Position numbers and translations under genes: made by a program. Shown here in pieces: positions 52,763 to 61,380 of a stretch of DNA of 64,000 nt. The stretch lies in NCBI GenBank assembly GCA_046704385.1, contig JBJKSB010000009.1, forward strand, positions 139,504 through 203,503, given 5' to 3'. The stretch comes from GH45 sp046704385. Lineage in GTDB: Bacteria; Bacteroidota; Bacteroidia; Bacteroidales; SZUA-534. How positions within the stretch are numbered: position 1 is the first letter of the stretch; each line of letters begins with the position of its first letter. The notes beneath the pieces are model-generated. The model saw only the letters and a list, made by a program, of their open reading frames with translations, searched no databases and was not told where the DNA came from.

Positions 52763-55120
52763 CTAAATTTTTTCAAACCCTTGGTCATTCGCCTGATCCT
52801 GGTACATATTCAATTTGGTTCCTTTAATCTGCGCGCCGGATTTTCCTGCTGCCGATTGATTTTTTCCCTGCGTGCGACCATTTGCAGGATTCATCTTTTT
52901 TTGACCTTCAGACCGTGATTTTGTTCTTGATTCATCCTCAATCTGAAAAAACGAAATAACGTCTTTTAGTTGTTCAGCCTGCCCTGCAAGTTCTTCAGCA
53001 CCAGAGGCCAATTCCTCAGAAGCCGCTGCATTTTGTTGAGTTACTGAATTAAGTTGCTGGATGGCTCCGTTTATTTGATCGGCTCCGCTGTTTTGTTCCT
53101 GTGAGGCAGCTGCAATTTCCTGAACCAGTTTTGAGGTTTTTTGTATTTCAGGTAACAAACCATCCATAAGTTTCACAGCATTTTCAGTAACGCCTACACT
53201 GGCTTTTGAGAGCACATCAATTTCGTCGGCAGCTACTTTACTTCGTTCAGCCAATTTGCGAACTTCGGCAGCCACTACTGCAAAACCTTTACCATGTTCT
53301 CCGGCACGGGCAGCTTCAACTGCTGCATTCAACGCCAGAATGTTAGTTTGAAAAGCAATATCATTAATGATGGTAATTTTTTGTGCAATATCTTTGATGG
53401 AATTCAGGCTTTGATTCGAAGCCGTGGCAACTTTATTAATTCCTTCAACTGCAAATACCGAGATTTTCTCAGTTTGTAAAGCATTATCGGAATTTTGCAT
53501 AATATTACTGCTCATTTCTTCCATCGATGAACTTACCTCTTCGGTTGATGAGGCCTGTTCAGTTGCACCCTGTGATAATTGTTGCGATGTTGAACTCATT
53601 TGCATACTGGCTTCTGCAATATTATTGGCTCCGTTAATTATGTCCATGACGGTTTCCTGTAATTTTACAACCATATTCGATAATGATTCCATTAAAACAT
53701 CTTCATTTGAACGTTTGTCGATGGTAACGGTTAAATCGCCTTCTGAAATACTTTTAGCTCTTGAGGAGATTAAATCCATGGCATCAATCAGGTTGTTCAG
53801 GTTGTTTTTAATGGTATTAAAATCTCCTTTATATTCCTCGGTTATTTTATTGGGTATTTTTCCAACTGATATTTTATCGATATAATTAGCGGCCACATTC
53901 AATGGATTAATTATATTATCGAGGGTTTTGTTAACTCCGTTAATTATTTGTTTGTAGTTTCCTTCAAATTTATTTAAATCGGCACGTGTCTCAAGCAAGC
54001 CGTTTTCAGCTGCATCTGCCAATTCAAGCACTCCATTGGTTACTTCAACCTCTTTTGTAATGTCCAGCACATATTCCAAACCTCCAATTATATTACCGTT
54101 TACATCCTTTAACGGGGCACCTGTATACCTGATGGGAACTTTTCCGCCGGGGAGGTTGGCAACTGTATCGTTGGTAAAAACACCATTTTGGTTCATGGCT
54201 TTTGCCACCTGGCAATCGCCGGTATTGCAATGACCTGTTTTAAATAAATGGTAACATTTTTGTCCCCTAACGGTTTCGGGTGTCATTGCAACGGCACTGG
54301 CTCCGGCCGGATTCATAAACTGAACCGTAAAATCACGGTCAACAACCATTACCGGTGTGGGAATTTTATTCAGGTAATCAACTTTTAAATTGGAATCGTT
54401 TATCACTTTTTTAAGTTCAGAAATTTCTGCCACGTATTCTATGGCTCCCACAATTTTTCCCTCTTCATCTTTTATCGGAGTTCCGGTGTATTGTATGGGT
54501 AATTCTCCTCCAGGCAGTTTGGCAACAGTTTCGCCGGTTGCCGTGGTGTTTTTGTTCATTGCTTGTGCACACCGGCATTCACCTGTATTGCAATGCGTGG
54601 TATTGAATAAATTATAACATTTTTTTCCAAGGACTTCTTCCGGTGTTTTACCAACGGCTTTTGCCCCGGTTTCATTCATAAAGGTAACATTAAAGTTGGT
54701 ATCGATTGCCATTACCGGAGTAGGGATACTATTCAGATAGTTATCTTTTTTCTTAATTAGTTTTGCAATATCGTTAATTGAATTGGCCAACGTTCCGAAT
54801 TCATCTTTACGGTTATCCTGTATTTGTTGGGAATAATCGCCATTTGCCAAATTATCAAGGAACCGTACATCCTCTTTTATTGGTTTTTTTAAACGCAGTG
54901 ATAAATTTAAAACTGAAATTACTGAAATAATTATGGTTAGGGAACCAAGAATTCCCAGCCACAACTCAGCATGCATAACATTTTTGTTTACATCGGAACC
55001 AGCGTTTGATATTTCATTGATGTAAGTCCCGGAAACTAAAGCAGCTGTAACTACTAAAATAATTATAACCATAAATGGTATAATTATTTTCATACTTAAT
55101 TTTAAATCTTTAAATCTCAT
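52763..55120 (-). CDS. Methyl-accepting chemotaxis protein with two cysteine-rich PAS domains
   Basis: A 785-residue receptor. Two transmembrane helices (about 12-32 and 53-74) enclose only about 20 periplasmic residues, so sensing is internal. HAMP (about 75-125) is followed by two tandem PAS domains (about 130-237 and 250-357), each with the same cysteine pattern: Cys168, Cys177, Cys182 (plus Cys184) and Cys289, Cys298, Cys303, in CYxLFxTxHCNTGxC. A second HAMP-like region (about 400-500) precedes the signalling hairpin with IAFQTNILALNAAVEAARAG and AAEVRKLAERS. Repeats of QxNxxAAxExE type near the end fit methylation helices. The cysteines may bind a metal, heme or FeS cluster. Confidence 0.92.
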   Translation of the reverse strand: MRFKDLKLSMKIIIPFMVIIILVVTAALVSGTYINEISNAGSDVNKNVMHAELWLGILGSLTIIISVISVLNLSLRLKKPIKEDVRFLDNLANGDYSQQIQDNRKDEFGTLANSINDIAKLIKKKDNYLNSIPTPVMAIDTNFNVTFMNETGAKAVGKTPEEVLGKKCYNLFNTTHCNTGECRCAQAMNKNTTATGETVAKLPGGELPIQYTGTPIKDEEGKIVGAIEYVAEISELKKVINDSNLKVDYLNKIPTPVMVVDRDFTVQFMNPAGASAVAMTPETVRGQKCYHLFKTGHCNTGDCQVAKAMNQNGVFTNDTVANLPGGKVPIRYTGAPLKDVNGNIIGGLEYVLDITKEVEVTNGVLELADAAENGLLETRADLNKFEGNYKQIINGVNKTLDNIINPLNVAANYIDKISVGKIPNKITEEYKGDFNTIKNNLNNLIDAMDLISSRAKSISEGDLTVTIDKRSNEDVLMESLSNMVVKLQETVMDIINGANNIAEASMQMSSTSQQLSQGATEQASSTEEVSSSMEEMSSNIMQNSDNALQTEKISVFAVEGINKVATASNQSLNSIKDIAQKITIINDIAFQTNILALNAAVEAARAGEHGKGFAVVAAEVRKLAERSKVAADEIDVLSKASVGVTENAVKLMDGLLPEIQKTSKLVQEIAAASQEQNSGADQINGAIQQLNSVTQQNAAASEELASGAEELAGQAEQLKDVISFFQIEDESRTKSRSEGQKKMNPANGRTQGKNQSAAGKSGAQIKGTKLNMYQDQANDQGFEKI

Positions 55121-55565
55121 AATGGTGTAATTTTAAAATTGAAAATAACTTTGAAAAATATTTTCTGATTATATGCTCTAATAAATTAGATACTTAACGA
55201 TAATATTCTGATTAAACTCTCATTGCATCTGAAGGTTATTAAATAACCCGATAGATTTTCACTCATTTTGTTGTAGGGACTACAAACTTAGAATAACTTT
55301 ATTCCTTAAAAAATAACAAAAATCATGAAAATCAACATTTTTGATGTTTTTTTGCAAAACTTGTTAATCTTAAAAACTTTCTTCAATAATTATCTACATA
55401 AAAATAAATTAATTTTATTATGTATCAGCATTTTTTCATGTTTTTCAGATGCTAAATTTGATTTCTACCGTTTTAGTATATAACAAAATTGAGCATTTTC
55501 TTAACGTCTTTTGATTGACCGTTTTTATTTGTCATGTTTTTATCCTGAAATGGATAAATAACAAG
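55121..55565. other. 445-base gap upstream of the methyl-accepting protein
   Basis: No open frame is convincing. A -7 element TAAGTTTG on the minus strand (55290-55283) would give the receptor gene a leader of about 155 bases; a TTTG lies 26 bases away, longer than standard. The rest is AT-rich without visible structure. Confidence 0.4.
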
Positions 55566-57074
55566 CTAAAATTTACTAGTAATTGAAAAGTAAAAACAGG
55601 AACCTTTCCCAAGTTCCGATTCAACCATAATCCGGCTCTTAAGTAAACTGGCATATCCTTGTGCAATAGAAAGCCCAAGGCCTGTGCCATTAAAGGATTC
55701 TTCAGCTGTTTCATCAGCTTTTATAAAGGGTTGGAAAATACTGAGCTGATAGTCGGTTTGTATTCCTATGCCTGTGTCTTTGACATAAAAGTATAATCCA
55801 TCATCTGTATTTTTGCATCCCAGTTCAATGCTGCCTTTATGCGTAAATTTCAAGGCATTATTAGTTAGATGGATCAGTATATCGGTAAGTTTATCTCTAT
55901 CGGATTCAAAAGTAAATGATTCGCCGGGGACATCTATGTTAATAATAAATTCAAGTTTTTTTTCCTTACATTTTTTACGAAACCTGCCTGAAATTTCTTT
56001 AAAAATTGATTGTACATTAAATGTAGTAATAATTAAAGGCGATTGGTTGGTTTCAATGGTGGAAATGGCTAAAACATCATCAATAATAGCCAGAAGGTTA
56101 TTAGCACTTTCGTTAACAATTTGTGAAAATTTAATATGCTTTTCACGGGTAAGATTAGGTTCTGAAAGAATTTGAGAAAATCCAATAATTGAGTTCATTG
56201 GCGTTCTTACCTCATGGCTTAAATTATGCAGAAATGCTGTTTTTAACCGGTTCCCTTCTTCGGCTGTTTCTTTGGCATTTTTTAGTTCTTCGTTTTGAAT
56301 TCGCAGATTGGCTTCATTCCTTTCTAATTTATTTTGCATTACATATCTCATGTTGATATGCTTTTCAAGATTTTTATAATAATAAGTTCCTAATGAAACA
56401 ATCACCATGTATATTATCCCGTAAATATATATTGAATCCAGTATAGATGCTTTAGCGATATTGTCATAATATGCAGTTGGAACCGACTCACTTATACCTT
56501 CTTTTATATCAGCAACTTTTGATATTCCACCAGCATAGTACTCCACACCTGGGTTTTCAAGTTCCAGGACTTTCATATATCTTATATATTCTTTACCGTC
56601 TATTGAGTCAATGCCCCAGTATTCATTTTTTCCATGCTCAAACATATTCAGTACTTTTTTTTCCCAGGCATCAGGCTCATTTTCGGGTTGTAATGGGGTT
56701 AAACTTGCAATATGACCCTTTAAATCATAATCTTGTTTTGCAAGTTCATGTACCTGACAAATCATGTTTAATGGGGACATCAAGGTAAGTTTTTCACCGT
56801 TGGACAGGGTTATATCATGGAGTTTATTTTGATCGGTTTCCAGGTTTGGCTTTTTGAATTGTGTAGCAGGTACGTAAATTCCACCGTGCATTGCTACCCA
56901 CTTCTGGTATAAAATGTCTTTTTTGTAACTGGCTTCGGCTTCAATTTTTGCAAATTGATGTGTATTTTGTTGCTCTTGTCTTATTTGGATATATAGTGAA
57001 ACTAAAACGAGCATTGTTAATCCGAAGATTACCAGCATATAAGTTCTTCTCAAAAGTTTTAGTTCCCTCGGCAT
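55566..57074 (-). CDS. Membrane histidine kinase with a DUF3365 sensor lacking its heme motif
   Basis: A 502-residue kinase with helices at about 12-31 and 212-232. The periplasmic part is a Tll0287-like domain: YQKWVAMHGGIYVPA (56-70), LTLMSPLNMICQVHEL, then EYIRYMKVLELENPG and VADIKEGISESVP. In this family a CXXCH normally stands between the last two; here the aligned residues are GVEYY (176-180). HisKA contains HNLSHEVRTPMNS (His287), and the HATPase has TNNALKFTHKG, DTGIGI and GTGLGLSIAQG. It is the last gene of the unit that starts with CheW and its output is probably a distant regulator. Confidence 0.9.
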   Translation of the reverse strand: MPRELKLLRRTYMLVIFGLTMLVLVSLYIQIRQEQQNTHQFAKIEAEASYKKDILYQKWVAMHGGIYVPATQFKKPNLETDQNKLHDITLSNGEKLTLMSPLNMICQVHELAKQDYDLKGHIASLTPLQPENEPDAWEKKVLNMFEHGKNEYWGIDSIDGKEYIRYMKVLELENPGVEYYAGGISKVADIKEGISESVPTAYYDNIAKASILDSIYIYGIIYMVIVSLGTYYYKNLEKHINMRYVMQNKLERNEANLRIQNEELKNAKETAEEGNRLKTAFLHNLSHEVRTPMNSIIGFSQILSEPNLTREKHIKFSQIVNESANNLLAIIDDVLAISTIETNQSPLIITTFNVQSIFKEISGRFRKKCKEKKLEFIINIDVPGESFTFESDRDKLTDILIHLTNNALKFTHKGSIELGCKNTDDGLYFYVKDTGIGIQTDYQLSIFQPFIKADETAEESFNGTGLGLSIAQGYASLLKSRIMVESELGKGSCFYFSITSKF

Positions 57075-57113
57075 GATAAAAAAATATCAGTATTTATGTC
57101 ATTATATACGTTT

Positions 57114-57563
57114 TTAGGTTAAATGTGTTTGACCTAATTTGCTGTAATATATCAGCATTTCGTGGTCAATTTTTACGCAGCTCTCATAATCCCCGGTTTT
57201 AATATAGTGAAGTAATAGTTTGTCGGTGAACGGTTTATAACCATACAGGGGATGTGCAGTATTATATTCAATCTTTTTATCGGCAATGCGAAGTATTTGC
57301 TGATTTAAGAAAAAATCAATGCTAACTGATAATGTTTCCGGACTATTTTTTTGCATATCTACTATTACGGTGAGTTCATGAATAACCTTTAATATTCGCT
57401 TTAAAATAATCTGCTTTTTACTTTCTGCACCTTTTGGTTTTGGAATGGTAAAAAAATCATTATTATCCAATGGTGATGAAGACTGTAATTTAATTTCATT
57501 TTCGGGGATTAATTCATAAGCCCGCTCATAGAGGAAATCAAACAAATTATCACAATAGTCCAT
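57114..57563 (-). CDS. Hypothetical protein in the chemotaxis-like operon
   Basis: A 149-residue soluble protein, mainly helical by pattern (KKQIILKRILKVIHELTVIVD), with no signal peptide, membrane helix or motif I recognise. It lies 24 bases after the STAS-like gene and 39 bases before the DUF3365 kinase, all on the minus strand, so it is probably co-transcribed and may take part in the same signalling pathway. No function can be given. Confidence 0.6.
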   Translation of the reverse strand: MDYCDNLFDFLYERAYELIPENEIKLQSSSPLDNNDFFTIPKPKGAESKKQIILKRILKVIHELTVIVDMQKNSPETLSVSIDFFLNQQILRIADKKIEYNTAHPLYGYKPFTDKLLLHYIKTGDYESCVKIDHEMLIYYSKLGQTHLT

Positions 57564-57587
57564 AACAGCTATAATTTATTATGTTTT

Positions 57588-57995
57588 TTATGTATTTAAT
57601 ATCCAATTAATTGCTGCTTCAATAGTTGTGAAGGGCTGGGACATATATCCGTCATCCATTTCCTTTACCAACACCGGGATTGTAATATCTTTAGGATTTT
57701 CAGTTACGATAGCAATTTTGGTTCCTTGAAAGATATTCAAATTCTGCTGATAAAAATTGGGTATTTCTTTATGTTCTGAGTTTTTAACATGAATACTGAA
57801 TCGGGCATCGCGGTAATCAAGAATAAAACCTTTTGTATCTTTGGGAATCAGATCGTTTTCTATCATCGATCTCCATGAATCCGTAATGTCTTTTATTGAG
57901 ATTTCACCCGTATAGTACTTATAAAGTATTTGTGATTTTTTATCAAATTTATGATTAAAATTTTCCATACCGATTAAAACGCTATGATTCTTCAT
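57588..57995 (-). CDS. STAS/SpoIIAA-like protein
   Basis: A 135-residue soluble protein of alpha/beta pattern (KSQILYKYYTGEISIKDI, KGFILDYRDARF, GTKIAIVTENPKD, PFTTIEAAINWIL) that resembles SpoIIAA-like/STAS folds. An internal ATG at 57968 is an alternative start. The phosphorylatable serine of classic anti-anti-sigma factors is not identifiable. It is followed by a gap of 24 bases to the next gene and preceded by the CheY-like gene (122 bases, with a short hairpin TGACTGT/ACAGTCA at 58077-58097). Confidence 0.6.
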   Translation of the reverse strand: MKNHSVLIGMENFNHKFDKKSQILYKYYTGEISIKDITDSWRSMIENDLIPKDTKGFILDYRDARFSIHVKNSEHKEIPNFYQQNLNIFQGTKIAIVTENPKDITIPVLVKEMDDGYMSQPFTTIEAAINWILNT

Positions 57996-58117
57996 TCTTT
58001 ATTTTGGGTTGCATTTGTGTTCAAATAAGCTGCCCTCTTCACGACAGCCTGTTGCTATTTCACTCTATTTTCAAGGTGACTGTTTTAATTACAGTCAGGG
58101 TAATCCTTTGGGCAATT

Positions 58118-58489
58118 TTATTTCCATATCAGAGACCGGATTCGCTTTTCAGTCTCCAGTAGATCTATAGGCTTAGCCATATACTCTTTAATACCATAAT
58201 TATTAAGTGATGCAATTACTGTTTCATCAAGATTGGCGCTAATTACCAGAACCGGAATTCGGGTAAGGGGACCATTTTGTTTTATTAACCTTAATAATTC
58301 GAAACCATCTACAAAAGGCATCATCAGATCGAGTACCAATACATCAGGCATTGATTTGCTAATCACATCCATAGCTTTAGTGCTATCACTTTCTAATATT
58401 ACATTTATTTCCGGATCATCTTCAAAAATGGTCTGAATTAAATAAAGGTTAACGTCAGAATCATCTATAATCAGTACCTTTTTCATCAT
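58118..58489 (-). CDS. Single-domain response regulator (CheY-like)
   Basis: A 123-residue receiver domain with no output domain: VLIIDDSDVN (acidic pair), VLVLDLMMPFVDG (phospho-acceptor Asp), VLVISAN (Ser for the usual Thr/Ser) and YMAKPIDL (Lys). It lies between a methyl-accepting protein and the STAS-like gene. It may relay the signal of the nearby kinase or of a CheA encoded elsewhere. Confidence 0.9.
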   Translation of the reverse strand: MMKKVLIIDDSDVNLYLIQTIFEDDPEINVILESDSTKAMDVISKSMPDVLVLDLMMPFVDGFELLRLIKQNGPLTRIPVLVISANLDETVIASLNNYGIKEYMAKPIDLLETEKRIRSLIWK

Positions 58490-58536
58490 TGTTTTTTAAT
58501 TATTGTTTGGCTTAAATATTCAATATCGTGTTTTTT

Positions 58537-58567
58537 AAATAGCAAGTGCTTTAAAAGCACTTGCTAT
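58537..58567. terminator. Hairpin after the methyl-accepting protein
   Basis: A 31-base near-perfect palindrome (arms AATAGCAAGTGCTTT and its complement). It starts 12 bases after the stop at 58579; the T run on the minus strand is weak, so it may attenuate rather than end transcription before the receiver gene. Confidence 0.5.
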
Positions 58568-58578
58568 TATTGGCGTAA

Positions 58579-60594
58579 TTAGTAATTTTCAAATTCATTT
58601 TCAGGAACATTATCGTTATATATATTCAGCTTCACTCCTTTATGTGCTGATTGTGCATGGTGGTCATCTTTTAAATGTCCCACTGAAATTTTATGCTTTT
58701 TTTGATGTGCAGCTTTCAAATTTTTTCCGATTTTAAAGAATTCAATTATATCTTTCAGTTGTTCTGCCTGGCTGGCTAATTCTTCGGCACTGGTGGCCAT
58801 TTCTTCGCTGGCAGCAGCATTTTGTTGGGTAACACTGTTTAATTGCTGCATGGCACTGTTAACCTGCTCGGCACCATTACGCTGCTCGAGGCTGGCAGAT
58901 GCAATTTCCTGAACCAGTTGGGCGGTTTTTTCAATATCAGGAACAATGTCGTTAAGGGTGGTTCCGGCTTTTTCGGCTACACTTACTCCATTTCTTGATA
59001 ATTCATCTATTTCATCGGCGGCAACTTTACTGCGTTCAGCAAGTTTGCGAACTTCGGCGGCCACTACGGCAAAACCTTTTCCATGTTCACCGGCCCTTGC
59101 AGCCTCAACCGCAGCATTTAATGCCAAAATATTGGTTTGGAAAGCAATATCATTAATGATCCTGATTTTTTCTGCAATATCTTTCATACTGACTACGGCT
59201 GTGTTGGTTGGTTCACGTCCTTCTTTTATACCTTTTGCAGCTGTTAAAGCAATTTTCTCAGTACCCATGGCATTATCAGTATTCTGGTCAATATTGGCCG
59301 ACATTTGTTCCATACTGCTCGAAACCTCTTCAACCGACGAGGCCTGTTCGCTGGCACCCTGGCTCATTTCCTGTGAGGTACTGCTCATTTGCTGACTTGC
59401 AGCGGCAATATTATCAGCACCTATTAATATGCTTTCAACTATTTCACGCAACTTACTTCCCATATTTGACAAGGCTTGTGCCAACTGGCCAATTTCATCT
59501 TTCTGGTCAACTTCAATGGTAGCGGTTAAATCGCCTTCCGACAGTTGTTTTGCAAATAAAACCCCTTTATTAATTGGGCCTGTAATTATCCTGGTTAAGA
59601 ACAGGGCAAATACAATACCTATTACTAAAGCCACTAATAATCCTGTAATCAGGGTAAAGCTCGATGCTTTTAATACTTTCATCGACTGGTCGGCAAGGTT
59701 TTGTGTTCCGTCTAATCCTTCCTGGGCAGTAACTTTACTGGCATCTATCAGATTATTTCCGGCAGCATCTAATTGCGAGGCAATGTCTTCACGTTTTAAC
59801 CAGCCTTCGTTAAAGGTTTGCATCGATTTTTCATAATTATCTGCTTCTCTTACAATATTATCAAGAGCTTGCAAATCAGCATCTACTTTGGTGTATTTTC
59901 TGATATCGGCCAGTAAGCTGTTAACTTCCGGGAATTTTGACATTCCTTCTTCAAATATTTTAGGATCGCGATTGGCCTGCGATTTATAATTGGCAATACT
60001 TACTTCATTTCCGGTAGCAATAATCTGATTCATCAGGTTAATTTTTGTCAGCCGTGATTCTGTAGTACCTTTCGATCTTATTTCATTTAGCATAGCTTTG
60101 TTTTGGTTGGTCAGGTATTTTTCACAATTCTGCATGTATAAGGTTTCAGCCTGATGCATGTTGTTCCTTTCCTCTTCTAACGTTTTGTTAATTTGCGCCG
60201 TTTGATCAACCAAGTCATCGTACTTTTGGCTGGCTTCATCAGCAATTTTTAATTGTTCAGCCAGTGCCTGAAGCCTTTCAGCTCTGCTTTGCAAATCTTT
60301 TCCATCGTTAAGAGCTTTTTTCAGGGCTGCAATTTCATTTATAGCACTTTTATAATATTGATTGTCTTCAGTATAAGTGTATCCACGCATCTGGTACATT
60401 ACACGATTCGCTGCTCCCCTTAAATCGGTAGCAATTCTTACAATGGGTATATATTCCTGATCAAGGTATGATGATTCAGTCGATATACGCGACATATCAA
60501 CCACGGCTATACTACCTAATACAATGGAAATTAGTATCAGGACTCCGAAGCCGATAGATAATTTTACTCCTAGTTTTAGATTTTTAAAATTCAT
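58579..60594 (-). CDS. Methyl-accepting chemotaxis protein with four-helix-bundle sensor
   Basis: A 671-residue receptor. Transmembrane helices near 10-30 and 310-335 enclose a helical periplasmic domain of 4HB_MCP type (MSRISTESSYLDQEYIPIVR, MYQMRGYTYTEDNQYY). HAMP (about 335-385, SEGDLTATIEVDQKDEIGQL) and a signalling domain with IAFQTNILALNAAVEAARAG and AAEVRKLAERS follow. The signalling hairpin is almost the same as in the receptor at 52763-55120, so both should join the same array. It starts with a strong GGAGGA ribosome site, unusual here, and follows CheW by 30 bases. Confidence 0.93.
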   Translation of the reverse strand: MNFKNLKLGVKLSIGFGVLILISIVLGSIAVVDMSRISTESSYLDQEYIPIVRIATDLRGAANRVMYQMRGYTYTEDNQYYKSAINEIAALKKALNDGKDLQSRAERLQALAEQLKIADEASQKYDDLVDQTAQINKTLEEERNNMHQAETLYMQNCEKYLTNQNKAMLNEIRSKGTTESRLTKINLMNQIIATGNEVSIANYKSQANRDPKIFEEGMSKFPEVNSLLADIRKYTKVDADLQALDNIVREADNYEKSMQTFNEGWLKREDIASQLDAAGNNLIDASKVTAQEGLDGTQNLADQSMKVLKASSFTLITGLLVALVIGIVFALFLTRIITGPINKGVLFAKQLSEGDLTATIEVDQKDEIGQLAQALSNMGSKLREIVESILIGADNIAAASQQMSSTSQEMSQGASEQASSVEEVSSSMEQMSANIDQNTDNAMGTEKIALTAAKGIKEGREPTNTAVVSMKDIAEKIRIINDIAFQTNILALNAAVEAARAGEHGKGFAVVAAEVRKLAERSKVAADEIDELSRNGVSVAEKAGTTLNDIVPDIEKTAQLVQEIASASLEQRNGAEQVNSAMQQLNSVTQQNAAASEEMATSAEELASQAEQLKDIIEFFKIGKNLKAAHQKKHKISVGHLKDDHHAQSAHKGVKLNIYNDNVPENEFENY

Positions 60595-60600
60595 AGTTGT

Positions 60601-60606
60601 TCCTCC
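60601..60606 (-). promoter_or_regulatory. Strong Shine-Dalgarno site of the methyl-accepting protein
   Basis: GGAGGA on the minus strand, six bases before the ATG at 60594. Most genes of this window lack such a site. Confidence 0.65.
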
Positions 60607-60624
60607 AGTATTAGTTTTTAGTTC

Positions 60625-61137
60625 CTATTCAGTTTTTTTAACACTCTTTAATTTGGTCAATTCAATAATGTCTTTCGATTCCAGGAGTCTATTAATATCA
60701 AGAATCATAATAAATTTTTCATTATCCTCAACTACTCCTGTTATCAGGTCGGTTTCGAAACTTTCACCCATAGCGGGTGGGGGCAGAATTTTTTTGTCCT
60801 CAATTTCAAGTACTTCGTGTACTGCATCAACAATGGCTCCGAACCTGATGGTTTTTTTCTTATTTTCGGCTTCAATCACCAGTATGCAAGTGTTAGCAGA
60901 GGTTTCAATTTTACCCAATCCTAATTTTAATTTAGAATCGATCACGGGTAAAACTTCACCCCGAAGATTAATCACTCCGCTCATATAAACCGGTGATTTT
61001 GGAACCTCGGTAATGGTCTGCATTTCTAAAATGTTAATAACCTTACCTACGTTAAGCGCAAAATGTTCAACCCCGATACTAAATGTGAGGTATGAAATGA
61101 TTTTGGCTTCTTTAAGTATTACATCTTCCATAAGCAT
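60625..61137 (-). CDS. cheW: Chemotaxis coupling protein CheW
   Basis: A 170-residue CheW domain: YLTFSIGVEHFALNVGKVINILEM, ITEVPKSPVYMSGVINLRGEVLPVIDSKLKL and FGAIVDAVHEVLEI contain the conserved SH3-like subdomains and the receptor-contact segment NLRGEVLP. Either ATG at 61137 or 61131 can be the start. It links receptors to the CheA kinase; no cheA gene is in the window. It is the first gene of the minus-strand unit running through the receptor, receiver and STAS-like genes. Confidence 0.93.
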   Translation of the reverse strand: MLMEDVILKEAKIISYLTFSIGVEHFALNVGKVINILEMQTITEVPKSPVYMSGVINLRGEVLPVIDSKLKLGLGKIETSANTCILVIEAENKKKTIRFGAIVDAVHEVLEIEDKKILPPPAMGESFETDLITGVVEDNEKFIMILDINRLLESKDIIELTKLKSVKKTE

Positions 61138-61380
61138 AGTTTTTAGTCGGTATTAAAATTAAAGGTAAATGGGTACAACTAAGTTAAAAATGGCGAGTAT
61201 GTTTCTCATTTTATTAAAGTAATTTTACCAGCAGTTTTTGGTATTTTTACCTGATCATGCAAATATTTTCATAAAAATTAGATTGGAGTGCAGAATAGTG
61301 TGGAATTTAAACAACCGGAAATGAAAAATATTTGTTAATACTTATTTGTTTGTACTTAATTCAATTAGTATATTGTTGGC

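Noticed and set aside
53424..53885. 153-codon plus-strand frame inside the methyl-accepting protein gene (and similar frames at 58946-59395 and 60524-60988)
   Set aside because: They are antisense shadows of well-supported receptor and CheW genes; their composition (Ser/Ile/Leu-rich) reflects the opposite strand of helical coding sequence.
61345..61375. Promoter TTTG-N20-TATATTG just before the FNR-like gene
   Set aside because: The -7 part has a mismatch, and transcription would begin at or after the ATG at 61381, requiring a leaderless message; too weak to list as a feature.
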